Source: Streptomyces sp. R28
GTDB lineage: Bacteria; Actinomycetota; Actinomycetes; Streptomycetales; Streptomycetaceae
Length of the DNA: 64,000 bases
Reading direction: 5' to 3'
NCBI RefSeq assembly: GCF_041052385.1
Contig: NZ_CP163439.1
Location: 4,205,001 to 4,269,000, forward strand
Below, in pieces: positions 36,418-46,037 of the stretch (the stretch's first letter is position 1; every line of letters starts with the position of its first letter). The position numbers and the translations under genes are program-made. A model generated the notes under the pieces. That model was given only the letters and a program-made list of their open reading frames with translations. It had not been told where the DNA came from and ran no database searches.

Positions 36418-37325
36418 GTGCGGACGCCGGCATCGGCAAGGCGGTGCCCGAGCCGCTCACGGCCGTCAAGGCCGAGCAGTCCCTCGGCGGCCGGCTCGCC
36501 TCCTTCGTCAGCGGCGGGCTGGTGCGGGTGTTCCTGATCGTCGTGGGCCTGTTCTGGCTGGTCCCGACGATCGGGCTGCTGCTGTCCTCTCTCCGCCCGC
36601 CGGAGGAGATGACCGCGAGCGGCTGGTGGGAGGTCTTCAGCAAGCCCTCCCAACTCACCTTCGACAGCTACGACAAGCTGCTGAGCAACCCCGACATCAC
36701 CGACTCGATCCTCAACACCGTGCTGATCACGGTCCCGGCGACGGTACTCGTCGTCGTCATCGGCTCGCTCGCGGGCTACGCGTTCGCGTGGATGGAGTTC
36801 CCGGGCCGCGACTGGTGGTTCCTGGGCGTGGTCGGCCTGTTGGTCGTGCCGGTGCAGGTGGCGCTGATCCCGATCGCCGAACTGTTCGGCAACATCGGCA
36901 TCTTCGGGTCCCTGATCGGCGTGATCCTCTTCCACGTCGGCTTCGGGCTGCCGTTCGCGGTGTTCCTGCTCAGGAACTTCTTCGCGGAGATCCCGAGGGA
37001 GCTGCTGGAGGCGGCCCGCCTGGACGGCGCCGGTGAACTGCGCCTGTTCTTCCGCGTCGTGATGCCGCTCGGCGGTCCGGCGATCGCCGCGCTCGGCATC
37101 TTCCAGTTCCTGTGGGTGTGGAACGACATGCTGGTCGCGCTGATCTTCACGGACTCCGGGAGCCAGCCGATCACGGTCGCCCTGCAGACGCAGGTGCGCC
37201 AGTTCGGCAACAACATCGACGTCCTGGCACCCGGCGCGTTCATCTCCATGGTGATCCCGCTGGTGGTGTTCTTCGCGTTCCAGCGACAGTTCGTGTCCGG
37301 TGTGATGGCGGGCGCGGTGAAGTAG
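36414..37325 (+). CDS. Sugar ABC transporter permease (MalG-type, second system)
   Basis: 303 residues from ATG 36414, which overlaps the preceding stop (ATGA). Six membrane segments and the EAA loop EAARLDGAGELRLFFRVVMP. The C-terminus FQRQFVSGVMAGAVK is the family ending. A strong hairpin follows 21 bases after the stop. Confidence 0.92.
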   Translation: MSADAGIGKAVPEPLTAVKAEQSLGGRLASFVSGGLVRVFLIVVGLFWLVPTIGLLLSSLRPPEEMTASGWWEVFSKPSQLTFDSYDKLLSNPDITDSILNTVLITVPATVLVVVIGSLAGYAFAWMEFPGRDWWFLGVVGLLVVPVQVALIPIAELFGNIGIFGSLIGVILFHVGFGLPFAVFLLRNFFAEIPRELLEAARLDGAGELRLFFRVVMPLGGPAIAALGIFQFLWVWNDMLVALIFTDSGSQPITVALQTQVRQFGNNIDVLAPGAFISMVIPLVVFFAFQRQFVSGVMAGAVK

Positions 37326-37346
37326 GCGCAAGCGCACGATGCTTGA

Positions 37347-37374
37347 GGGGGCGGGCCGTCATCGGTCCGCCCCC
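37347..37374 (+). terminator. Terminator of the second sugar ABC operon
   Basis: GGGGGCGGGCCG (37347-37358) pairs with CGGTCCGCCCCC (37363-37374) across a TCAT loop with one G-U pair: a 12-base stem directly after the last permease gene. Confidence 0.8.
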
Positions 37375-37497
37375 TGCCGTTCACTCGTGGTCCCTCGTAT
37401 GCCTTAGGTCCCGTAACCAAGTCACTCCATTGGCCGTTCCCGGGCAAGGCGCTACGGCGAAAGCGCCGACCGTCCCGGCCGACCCAGTGGATGTCCC

Positions 37498-39843
37498 TTG
37501 CCCAGGTTCAGTGTCATTGTCCCCGCGTACAAGGTTCAGGCGTACCTGCACGAGTGCCTGGAATCGGTGCTCGCACAGTCGTACCCGGATCTCGAACTGA
37601 TCGCCGTCGACGACTGCTCACCGGATGCGTCCGGCGCGATCATCGACGAGTTCGCGGCCCGCGACGCGCGTGTGCGTCCCGTGCACCTCGCCGAGAACCG
37701 GGGGCTGGGGCCCGCCCGCAACGCCGGTATGGCTCAGGCCACCGGCGACTACCTGATCTTCCTCGACAGCGACGACAGCCTCACTCCCGATGCCCTGCAG
37801 GCGATCGCCGACCGGCTGAAGGAGACCGGAGACCCGGACGTCCTGGTCTACGACTACGCGCGCACCTACTGGACCGGCGAGACGGTCCGCAACCAGGCCG
37901 CGGCCCGGCTCACCGAACAGGGCCCGGCCCCCTTCCGGCTGGCGGACCGCCCGGGGCTGCTGCGGCTGCTGATGGTGGCCTGGAACAAGGCCTACCGGCG
38001 GGAGTTCGTCGAGCAGGAGGGCTTCGCCTTCCCGTCCGGCTACTACGAGGACACGCCCTGGACGTACCCGGTCCTGATGACGGCGGAGTCGATCGCGACC
38101 CTGGACCGGGTGTGCGTGCACTACCGGCAGCGGCGCCGGGGCGGCATCCTCGGCACGGTCAGCCCGCGGCACTTCGACATCTTCGAGCAGTACGACCGTG
38201 TCTTCGCGTACGTCGACCGCAACCCCGAACTCGCCCGCTGGCGCCCGCTGTTGTTCCGTCGGATGGTCGACCACCTGGTCGTGGTGTTCGCCCGCCGCGA
38301 CCGCCTGCCGCGCCGCAGCCGCGCCCAGTTCCTGCGCACGGCCCGCACCTACTACCGCCGTTACCGCTCCCCGGGCGCCCCCGTCCCTCCGCGCGCCCGG
38401 GTCCACCACGCCCTGGTCCGCCTGGGCCTGCACCGCACCTACCGCGCCCTGCAACTGACGGCCACCCTGGTCCGCCGCACCGCCAAGCTCACCAACCGTC
38501 TGCTGAAGGGCCTGCGTTCCACCGCCCTGCGCCTGCACTACCGCATCCAGCGGCGCCTCCCGCTGCGCGCCGACCGCGCCGTCTTCGCCGCCCACGGCGT
38601 GCGCGGCCACGGCTGCCACCCGGGCGCCCTGGAGCAGGCCTTCCGCACGCACGCCCCGGGCATCCGCACGGCCTGGATCGCCGAGGCCGAGCAGCACGAC
38701 TCCGTCCCCGCCGACACCCGTCGGCTGCGCCCCGACACGGCCGCCTACTGGACGGCCCTGGCCCGCTCCAAGTACCTGGTCCACAACGCCGGCTTCGATC
38801 GCCGCCTGGTCAAGCGCCGCGGCCAGGTCCTGGTGCAGACCCGGCAGGGCACCCCGCTCAAGCACATGGGCCTGGACCTGCGCGAACGGCCGGCAGCCGC
38901 GGGGGACACGGACTTCGACGAACTCCTCGGCGACGTCGACAAGTGGGACTACGTCCTGTCCGCCAACCGCCACTCCACCCTGGTCTGGGAGCGCGTCTAC
39001 CCGGGCGACTACACGACCCTCGAATACGGCAGCCCGCGCAGCGACGTCTTCCAGCAGGCGACTTCGGCGGACGTGGCCCGGATCCGGGAGTCGCTCGGCA
39101 TCCCCGAGGGCGCGGTCGCGATCCTCTACGCCCCCACCCACCGCGACTACCGGCGCACCCAGCGCACCACTCTCGACCTGCACCACGTCCTGCGCCGCCT
39201 GGGCCCCCGCTTCGTCGTCCTGGCCCGCGCGCACCCCCGGCACGGCGGCCCCCTCGCCCCCACCGCGGGCCAGGTCATCGACGTCACCGACCACCCGAGC
39301 GTCGAGTCGCTGTGCCTGGCCTCGGACGCCCTGGTCACCGACTACTCGTCGATCATGTTCGACTACGCCGACCTGGACCGGCCGATCGTGATCCACGCCG
39401 ACGACCGGGAGGCGTACGAGGCGGCCCGCGGCACCTACTTCGACCTGCGTTCCTTCCCGCCGGGCGCGGTGTCGCGCAGCGAGGACGAGCTGATCGACAT
39501 CTTCGCCACCGGCCACTGGCGCGGCTCGCGCTCCGCCCAGCTGCGGTCGGCGTTCCGCGAGCGTTTCTGCCCGTACGGCGACGGACGCGCCGCCGAGCGG
39601 GTCGTCCGCCATGTCGTGCTGGGCGAGACCGGCCCACCATCCGTCGTGCCCCTCGACAAGCGCCACCCCGTACCGTCGCCGGCCGCGGAGCGCTCCGCTG
39701 GGAGTGCCGCGATGGGCCGTCGATCGTCTGCGGCGCCATCGTGGCTGGTCGCGCAGTTCCCCGCGCCCCTTCAGGGCGCTGCCGAACCGCAGCCGACACC
39801 GCCCGCCCCCCTCAAGTCGACTGAGGCCGACGCAGCCTCCTGA
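37498..39843 (+). CDS. GT2 glycosyltransferase fused to TagF-like glycerophosphotransferase (paralogue 1)
   Basis: 781 residues from TTG 37498; the start is supported by the shared MPRFS.IVP opening of the two downstream paralogues. Residues 1-230 form a GT-A domain (VDDCSPDAS, ARNAGM, FLDSDD). Residues of about 380-730 resemble CDP-glycerol glycerophosphotransferases: TRQGTPLKHMG, YAPTHRDY, LARAHP, TDYSSIMFDYADLDRP. The first catalytic His of the TagF motif HGT is Gln450 here. The last 70 residues include WLVAQFPAPLQ, read from a dispersed DNA repeat. Role: synthesis of a teichoic-acid-type wall polymer on the cytoplasmic face. Confidence 0.85.
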   Translation: MPRFSVIVPAYKVQAYLHECLESVLAQSYPDLELIAVDDCSPDASGAIIDEFAARDARVRPVHLAENRGLGPARNAGMAQATGDYLIFLDSDDSLTPDALQAIADRLKETGDPDVLVYDYARTYWTGETVRNQAAARLTEQGPAPFRLADRPGLLRLLMVAWNKAYRREFVEQEGFAFPSGYYEDTPWTYPVLMTAESIATLDRVCVHYRQRRRGGILGTVSPRHFDIFEQYDRVFAYVDRNPELARWRPLLFRRMVDHLVVVFARRDRLPRRSRAQFLRTARTYYRRYRSPGAPVPPRARVHHALVRLGLHRTYRALQLTATLVRRTAKLTNRLLKGLRSTALRLHYRIQRRLPLRADRAVFAAHGVRGHGCHPGALEQAFRTHAPGIRTAWIAEAEQHDSVPADTRRLRPDTAAYWTALARSKYLVHNAGFDRRLVKRRGQVLVQTRQGTPLKHMGLDLRERPAAAGDTDFDELLGDVDKWDYVLSANRHSTLVWERVYPGDYTTLEYGSPRSDVFQQATSADVARIRESLGIPEGAVAILYAPTHRDYRRTQRTTLDLHHVLRRLGPRFVVLARAHPRHGGPLAPTAGQVIDVTDHPSVESLCLASDALVTDYSSIMFDYADLDRPIVIHADDREAYEAARGTYFDLRSFPPGAVSRSEDELIDIFATGHWRGSRSAQLRSAFRERFCPYGDGRAAERVVRHVVLGETGPPSVVPLDKRHPVPSPAAERSAGSAAMGRRSSAAPSWLVAQFPAPLQGAAEPQPTPPAPLKSTEADAAS
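39735..39775. repeat. Streptomyces-type dispersed repeat captured in coding sequence
   Basis: GTGGCTGGTCGCGCAGTTCC followed by CCGCGCCCCT at 39741-39770 matches a repeat I remember as frequent between Streptomyces genes. Here it lies inside the reading frame near the C-terminus of the first TagF-like gene and is translated in frame. Confidence 0.6.
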
Positions 39844-39880
39844 AGAACCCGGCCGCCAGCACATCGACAGAAAGAGCAGT

Positions 39881-42082
39881 ATGCCCCGCTTCAGCATCAT
39901 CGTTCCGTCCCATGGGGTCGCGGGCCGGCTGTCCCAGGCGCTGGACTCGGTCCTCGCCCAGCCCTTCGGCGACTTCGAGCTGATCCCGGTCTGCGACGCC
40001 CCCGACTCCCCGGCGGCGCATGTCGCCGCCGGGTACGCCGAGCGGGACTGCCGGGTGGCGCCCGTGAACTCGCCGCCGGCGGCCGGGCTGGCCGGGGCGC
40101 GCAATGCCGGGCTGCGGGCGGCGATCGGTGACTGGGTGGTGTTCCTGGACGGCGACGACGTGCTGGTGCCGGGGGCTCTGACGGCGCTGGACGCCCGGCT
40201 GGGCGAGACCGGTGACGTGGATGTCCTGCACTTCGAGCACGAGCGGACCCCGTGGTGGGTGGGTGAGCCGACCAATCCGGCCGCGCTCGTGCTGGCGCGG
40301 ACGCCGGGCGGGGTCTTCTCGCCCGAGGAGGCCGTCGAGCTGACGGGGGTCCAGCTCCCGGCGTGGAGTGCGGCATACCGGCGGACCTTCCTCGCCGAGC
40401 ACCACCTCGCCTTTCCCGACGGCCACTTCACCGATGTCGGCTTCGGCGGGCTGGTCGTGCTGGGGGCGGAGCGCATGGCGGTGCTGCGCCAGGTCGTCGT
40501 ACGGCATCTGCTGCGCCGGCAGGGCAACCGGCTGGGCCTGCCGGGGGAGCACCACTTCGAGCTGCTGGACCAGGCCGAGCTGGTGCTGGCGCGGGCGGCC
40601 GAGGAGGGGCTGTCCGAGGAGCGGCGCGCGGCGCTGTTCGAGCAGCTCTTCGCCGCCGTACTGAAGACGGCCGCCCATCCGCGACGGCTGCCGCGCGGGC
40701 GCCGTGCCTTCTTCCGGCGGGCGAGCAGGCTCTACCGGCGGTACCGCCCCGCCGGGTTCCGGACGCCGGGCGGCAGTCTCGGTGTGCAGCACCGGCTGCT
40801 GGCGAGCGGGGCGTATGCGGCGTTCCGGGCGCTGCGCCGGGCCAACCAGGTGGCGGCGCGGGCGGCTTCGGGCGTGCCGCGTCCGCGCGGGCTGCGCACG
40901 CGGCTGCGGTACCGGCTCCAGCTGCGGCGGCCGCTGGATCAGAACCTCGCCGTGTACTGCGCTTACTGGGGGCGCGGTTATGTCTGCAATCCGGCCGCGA
41001 TCCACGCCAAGGCACGCGAACTCGCCCCCCACCTCCGTGCGGTGTTCGTGGTCGAGGAGGACCAGGCGCACACCGTGCCGAAGGACGTGGAGTACGCCGT
41101 CATCGGCAGCCGTAAGTACTGGGACGTGCTGGCCCGCGCCAAGTACCTGGTCAACAACGCCAACTTCGCGGACGCCGTGGTCAAGCGCGAGGGCAGCGTG
41201 CATCTGTCGACCCAGCACGGCACCCCGCTGAAGAAGATGGGTGCCGACCAGGCGACGTACCCCGTGGTGGCGGCCGCGACCGGCAGCTTCGCCAAGCTGC
41301 TGGCCCGCGTGGACCGCTGGGACTACAACCTCACCTCCAACCGGCACTCCACTCAGATGTGGGAGAGCGCCTTCCCCGCCGCGCACGAGACCCTCGAGTA
41401 CGGCTATCCGCGCAACGACGCCTACTACACGTCGACCGCCGCCGACGTCGCCCGCATCCGCCGCGAACTCGGCGTCCCCGAGGGCAAGAAGGCCCTGCTG
41501 TACGCGCCCACGCACCGCGACCACACCACCGGCTTCGAGTCGAGCCTCGACCTCCAGGCGCTGTGCGAGGAGATCGGCGACGAGTACGTCGTGCTGCTGC
41601 GCGCCCACTACTTCTACGACCGGGGCGGCGCGCGCGGCACCGGCCGGATCATCGACGTCACGGGGCACCGCTCGTCCGAGGACGTCTGCCTGGCCGCCGA
41701 CGCGCTGATCACCGACTACTCCTCGATCATGTTCGACTACGCCAACCTGGACCGCCCGATCGTCGTGTACGCGGACGACTGGGACGTCTACCGGGAGCTG
41801 CGGGGCGTCTACTTCGACCTGATGGAGGCCCCGCCGGGCCGGGTGGCGCGTACGCCGGGGGAGCTGGCGGCCGTCTTCCGTGACGGCTCGTGGGCGGACG
41901 AGGAGGCCAGGGACCTGCGTGCCGCGTTCCGGGAGCGGTTCTGCCAGTTCGACGACGGGCACGCCGCCGAGCGCGTCGTACGCCGGGTGCTGCTCGGTGA
42001 GCCGCCCGAGGCGATCCCGCCAGTGATCCCCCTCGCCGAGCGCATCCCCGCCCCCGCCGCGACGACCCTCGTGAGGAACTGA
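39881..42082 (+). CDS. GT2-TagF fusion glycosyltransferase (paralogue 2)
   Basis: 733 residues from ATG 39881 with AAAGAG about 7 bases upstream. The GT-A domain is diverged (VCDAPDSP instead of VDDCSPD) but keeps ARNAGL and FLDGDD. The TagF-like domain is the most canonical of the three: STQHGTPLKKMG with His446, YAPTHRDH, LLRAHYFYD, TDYSSIMFDYANLDRP. It follows paralogue 1 by 37 bases in the same direction. It probably transfers glycerol- or polyol-phosphate units, with the GT domain adding sugar, in a wall glycopolymer. Confidence 0.87.
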   Translation: MPRFSIIVPSHGVAGRLSQALDSVLAQPFGDFELIPVCDAPDSPAAHVAAGYAERDCRVAPVNSPPAAGLAGARNAGLRAAIGDWVVFLDGDDVLVPGALTALDARLGETGDVDVLHFEHERTPWWVGEPTNPAALVLARTPGGVFSPEEAVELTGVQLPAWSAAYRRTFLAEHHLAFPDGHFTDVGFGGLVVLGAERMAVLRQVVVRHLLRRQGNRLGLPGEHHFELLDQAELVLARAAEEGLSEERRAALFEQLFAAVLKTAAHPRRLPRGRRAFFRRASRLYRRYRPAGFRTPGGSLGVQHRLLASGAYAAFRALRRANQVAARAASGVPRPRGLRTRLRYRLQLRRPLDQNLAVYCAYWGRGYVCNPAAIHAKARELAPHLRAVFVVEEDQAHTVPKDVEYAVIGSRKYWDVLARAKYLVNNANFADAVVKREGSVHLSTQHGTPLKKMGADQATYPVVAAATGSFAKLLARVDRWDYNLTSNRHSTQMWESAFPAAHETLEYGYPRNDAYYTSTAADVARIRRELGVPEGKKALLYAPTHRDHTTGFESSLDLQALCEEIGDEYVVLLRAHYFYDRGGARGTGRIIDVTGHRSSEDVCLAADALITDYSSIMFDYANLDRPIVVYADDWDVYRELRGVYFDLMEAPPGRVARTPGELAAVFRDGSWADEEARDLRAAFRERFCQFDDGHAAERVVRRVLLGEPPEAIPPVIPLAERIPAPAATTLVRN

Positions 42083-42083
42083 C

Positions 42084-44318
42084 GTGCCCCGCTTCAGCAT
42101 CATCGTCCCCGTCTTCAAGGTGCAGGGCTTTCTGCGGGAGTGTCTCGACTCGGTGCTCGGGCAGTCGTACACCGACTTCGAGGTGATCGCCGTCGACGAC
42201 CGCTCCCCCGACGGCTGCCCCGCCATCCTGGACGCCTACGCCGAGCGCGACGCACGCGTGCGCGTGCTGCACCTGCCGGAGAACGTCGGCCTCGGCCGGG
42301 CCCGCAACGCCGGTCTGGAGCAGGCGAGCGGCGACTACGTCCTGTTCCTCGACAGCGACGACCACTACACGCCGGGCCTGCTGGCCGCCGTCGCCGCGCG
42401 TCTGGAGACGGCCGACGACCCGGACATCCTGGTCTTCGACCACGTGCGCACCCACTGGTGGGGGCGCGGCGGCCGGAGCACGGCGGCGGACCTGCTGGCC
42501 GCGGCCGGCACGGACACCTTCAGCGTCCGCGAGAGCCCGGAGTACCTGCATCTGTTCCTGGTCGCCTGGAACAAGGCGTACCGGCGGGACTTCTTCCTCA
42601 AGCACGAGCTGCGCTACGCGCCGGGCCTGTACGAGGACGCGCCCGTCACCTACCGCTCGATGGTGCTGGCCGACCGCATCGCCTGCCTGGAGCGGATCGG
42701 GGTCGAGTACCGACAGCGCAGGCAGGGGGCGATCACCAAGACTCCGGGGCGGCGGCATTTCGACATCTTCCCGCAGTACGAGGGCCTGTTCGCGTTCCTC
42801 GAAGGGTGCCCGGACCTGGCGTGGGCACGTCCGCTGCTGTTCGAGCGGGCCCTGGACCACATGCTGTTCGTGCTCGCCCGCGAGGACCGGGTGAGGCCCG
42901 CGGACCGGCCGGACTTCTACCGTGAGATCCGCTCCTTCCACGCCCGCCACGTCCCGGCGGGCTTCACCCCTCCCGACGGCCGGCGCGGCAAGGAGATGCG
43001 GCTGCTGGCGACGGCGCCCTACGCGTCGTACGCCGTGGCGAGCTCCCTGCACGAGGTGCGCAGGGTGGCGGGGGCCGGCAAGCGGCGCGTGGCGCGGGTG
43101 GCGGCGCAGCGGGCCCAACGGGTCTGGTACGCGGCCCAGTCGAAGCTGCCGCTCGATCCGCACCTGGCCGTCTACTCGGCGTTCTCGCATCGCGGGGTGC
43201 TGGGCGATCCGGCGGCGATCCACGCCAAGGCCCGGGAGATCGCCCCGCACATCAGGGGTGTGTGGGTCGTCCAGGAGGACGCGGTCGACTCGCTCCCTCC
43301 CGCCACCGACTTCGTGACGCCGGGCTCGCGGCGCTACCACGAGGTCATGGCGCGGGCCACGTACTGGGTGAACAACGTCAACTGGCCCGGCAGCCTGGCC
43401 AAGCGCCCCGGCAGCGTCCACATCCAGACCCATCAGGGCACCCCGCTCAAGTACATGGCGGCCGACCTGCTGGCCAAGCCCGGCGCCCGGCACGGCTTCG
43501 ACGTGCCGAAGATGCTGTGGCGGGCCGACCGCTGGGACTACAGCCTGGTGGCCAACCGGCACTCGGAGCTGGTGTGGGAGCGGGCGTATCCGTGTCACTT
43601 CGCGTCGCTGCGGACGGGGAGTCCGCGCAATGACGTGCTGGTCACCGCCGGTCCGGACGCCACTGAGGCCGCCCGTGCGCGGCTCGGTGTCCCCGCCGGT
43701 GACACCGTCGTGCTGTACGCGCCGACCCGTCGTGAGTACCGCCGGGGCGGCCATGTCGACCGGATCGATCTCGCCCGGTTCGCCGCGGACCTCGGCGCGG
43801 GCCACACGCTCGTCGTACGGCTGCATCCGTCGCTGGCGCAGGGCACGGCGCGCGGGATGGGCCTGGCCGATCTGCACCGGCGGGGCGTGCTGATCGACGC
43901 GACGGACGTGCCGCAGGTCGAGGACGTGCTGCTCGCCGCCGATGTGCTGGTCACCGACTACTCGGCCCTGATGTTCGACTACGCCAACCTGGACCGGCCG
44001 ATCGTGGTCCACGCCGACGACTGGGGGGCGTACGCGGCGAGCAGGGGCGCCTACTTCGACATCACGTCCGACGCGCCGGGTCATGTGTCCCGCTCCTACC
44101 GGGAGTTGGCGTGGCTGTTCGCGTCCGGGACGTGGCAGGACGGGGAGTCGGCGCGGTTGCGGGCGGGGTTCCGGGAGCGGTTCTGCGAGTTCGACGACGG
44201 GTTGGCCGCGGAGCGGGTCGTACGGACGTTGATGCTGGGTGAGTCGATGCCGGAGCGTCCGAGCGGGGTGCAGCGGGTGCCGGCTCCGGCAGACGCGAGG
44301 GCTCACTCGATGAGGTGA
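42084..44318 (+). CDS. GT2-TagF fusion glycosyltransferase (paralogue 3)
   Basis: 744 residues from GTG 42084, one base after the previous stop, with GAGGAA just upstream. The GT-A domain has VDDRSPDG, ARNAGL and FLDSDD; the linker is Arg-rich. The TagF-like domain has QTHQGTPLKYMA (Gln451, with His450 displaced by one), YAPTRREY, VVRLHPSL and TDYSALMFDYANLDRP. It is more similar to paralogue 1 than to 2 in the GT part. Three tandem fusions suggest that each adds a different unit or linkage of one polymer (inference). Confidence 0.87.
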   Translation: MPRFSIIVPVFKVQGFLRECLDSVLGQSYTDFEVIAVDDRSPDGCPAILDAYAERDARVRVLHLPENVGLGRARNAGLEQASGDYVLFLDSDDHYTPGLLAAVAARLETADDPDILVFDHVRTHWWGRGGRSTAADLLAAAGTDTFSVRESPEYLHLFLVAWNKAYRRDFFLKHELRYAPGLYEDAPVTYRSMVLADRIACLERIGVEYRQRRQGAITKTPGRRHFDIFPQYEGLFAFLEGCPDLAWARPLLFERALDHMLFVLAREDRVRPADRPDFYREIRSFHARHVPAGFTPPDGRRGKEMRLLATAPYASYAVASSLHEVRRVAGAGKRRVARVAAQRAQRVWYAAQSKLPLDPHLAVYSAFSHRGVLGDPAAIHAKAREIAPHIRGVWVVQEDAVDSLPPATDFVTPGSRRYHEVMARATYWVNNVNWPGSLAKRPGSVHIQTHQGTPLKYMAADLLAKPGARHGFDVPKMLWRADRWDYSLVANRHSELVWERAYPCHFASLRTGSPRNDVLVTAGPDATEAARARLGVPAGDTVVLYAPTRREYRRGGHVDRIDLARFAADLGAGHTLVVRLHPSLAQGTARGMGLADLHRRGVLIDATDVPQVEDVLLAADVLVTDYSALMFDYANLDRPIVVHADDWGAYAASRGAYFDITSDAPGHVSRSYRELAWLFASGTWQDGESARLRAGFRERFCEFDDGLAAERVVRTLMLGESMPERPSGVQRVPAPADARAHSMR

Positions 44319-44368
44319 TGTGAGGTAAAGCCGTTGACCCGACCGGCCCGATCGGGAACATACGGCAA

Positions 44369-46003
44369 ATGCCTCAAACCCACACAACCTCAACGACCAG
44401 CACTGCGGGCGCTGTAGGTGTCCTCGTCCGGAGGACCGTGCGCGGCGCGAGTGCCCTGCGCGGCGGCCGCAGTTGGCGTCCGACGCCGTACCAGGTCTTC
44501 GGCTTCGCGTTCTTCCTGGCGATGTCGCTGGCGTACTGGGCCGTGCCGCTGTGCTGCGACGCGGGCCAGCACGCGGCGGTCGTCGAACGCCTCAAGGCGA
44601 ACCTGCTGCACCCGCGTCATCCGATGGCGGACCTGCCGGGCGCGGGCAGCCCGTACTACTCGCCGTACACGGCCGCGCAGGGCGCGTTCGCCCGGCTGAC
44701 CGGGCTGGGCGGCTGGGAGGTGGTGCGGCTGGCCGGCCCGCTGAACCTGCTGGTGCTGCTGACCGGCATCGGCCGCTTCGTGCGGGTGCTGACGCCGAGA
44801 CCGTGGGCGCCGGTGCTCGCGCTGGGGGCGATGACGCTGCTGTGGGGGACGGAGCGGGCCTGGTGGAGTGGCTATCTGAGCCTGATGTCGATGACGGGGA
44901 ACCTCGGCTATCCGTCGGCCTTCGCCATCGGGCTCACGTTCTGGACGTGGTCGCTCACGGGGGTGCGGGCGCGCGGGGAGGGAGCGGGCGGGGAGGGAGC
45001 GGGCGCACCGCCGTCCGCCCCGGGGCTCGTCCGGTACGTCGGGCCGAGCGGGCTGCCGGGGTTCGCCGGGTACGCGGGGATCGGCGCGCTGTACGGGCTG
45101 ATCCTGCTGATCCATCCGATCACCGCGGCGGCGGCGGTGCTGGGGGCGGTGGCGTTCGTCGCCGGGTGGCAGCGGGGGATGGCCGCCGTGGCCGTGCGGT
45201 GGGGGGTGACGGCGGGTGTGGCGGCGCTGGTCGCCGGGTGCTGGCCGTACTTCGACGTGTTCGCGCTGGCCGGGGACGAGAGCGTGGACTGGATGCACCG
45301 GCGGCTCTACGAGCATCTCGGCGGGCAGTTCTGGCTGGCGCTCCTGGGGCTGCCGGCGCTGTGGCTGCGGTGGCGGCGGGGTTCCTGGCGGGATCCGCTG
45401 GTGCTGCTGTTCACCCTCGACTGCCTGTTCGTGGCGTACGGCTGGGTCAGCGGCCGCTACACCTACGGCAGGATCCTCGGGCTCACCCTGGTGCCGCCGC
45501 AGTTCGCGCTCGCGGTGGAGCTGGCGGCGCCCCGGCCGTGGGGCAGGGCGCGCCGGGTGCTGGGCGGGGCGACGGCCGTCGGGGCCTGCGTCGGGTTCCT
45601 CACCGTGCAGGGCGGGGCGGTGGTGCCGCGGGCACTGGATCCGATCGGCCTCGAGCAGCCGTCGCACTGGCCGTCGTACGCCTGGGTGGCACGGCACGTC
45701 GGCAAGGGCGAGGTGGTGATCTCCGACGGGCACTTCGCCCCGCGCTCCATCCCCGGCTACGGCCCGAACCTGGCCGCCCCGATCTGGCCCGACCCCGCCC
45801 TGGACGAGCGGGAACGGGAGCGCCGGCTCGCCGATGTCCGCGCCTACCTCTCCGACACCTCGACCCGCGCCGAGCGCACGGCCATCGCCCGGCGGTACCA
45901 CGCGCACTGGCTGCTGCTGACGCGATGGAAGACGGTGCCGGAGGAGGCGGTGGTGGTGGCGTGGAGTCGGGGGACGGGGGAGGTGCTGGCGCGGATCGGG
46001 TGA
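44369..46003 (+). CDS. Polytopic membrane protein, GT-C-like
   Basis: 544 residues with at least ten hydrophobic segments. After TM1 comes a large outer loop with CCDAGQHAAVVERLK and GSPYYSPYTAAQG; a soluble C-terminal domain of about 120 residues starts near residue 420. The acidic residue in an early loop and the soluble tail fit GT-C fold lipid-dependent sugar transferases or polymer ligases, but there is no diagnostic motif. No clear ribosome site is seen. It follows the TagF-like trio and may export or modify their product. Confidence 0.65.
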   Translation: MPQTHTTSTTSTAGAVGVLVRRTVRGASALRGGRSWRPTPYQVFGFAFFLAMSLAYWAVPLCCDAGQHAAVVERLKANLLHPRHPMADLPGAGSPYYSPYTAAQGAFARLTGLGGWEVVRLAGPLNLLVLLTGIGRFVRVLTPRPWAPVLALGAMTLLWGTERAWWSGYLSLMSMTGNLGYPSAFAIGLTFWTWSLTGVRARGEGAGGEGAGAPPSAPGLVRYVGPSGLPGFAGYAGIGALYGLILLIHPITAAAAVLGAVAFVAGWQRGMAAVAVRWGVTAGVAALVAGCWPYFDVFALAGDESVDWMHRRLYEHLGGQFWLALLGLPALWLRWRRGSWRDPLVLLFTLDCLFVAYGWVSGRYTYGRILGLTLVPPQFALAVELAAPRPWGRARRVLGGATAVGACVGFLTVQGGAVVPRALDPIGLEQPSHWPSYAWVARHVGKGEVVISDGHFAPRSIPGYGPNLAAPIWPDPALDERERERRLADVRAYLSDTSTRAERTAIARRYHAHWLLLTRWKTVPEEAVVVAWSRGTGEVLARIG

Positions 46004-46037
46004 CGGTCCGGTTCGGGGTGGGGCTGCTCCGCGGTGG

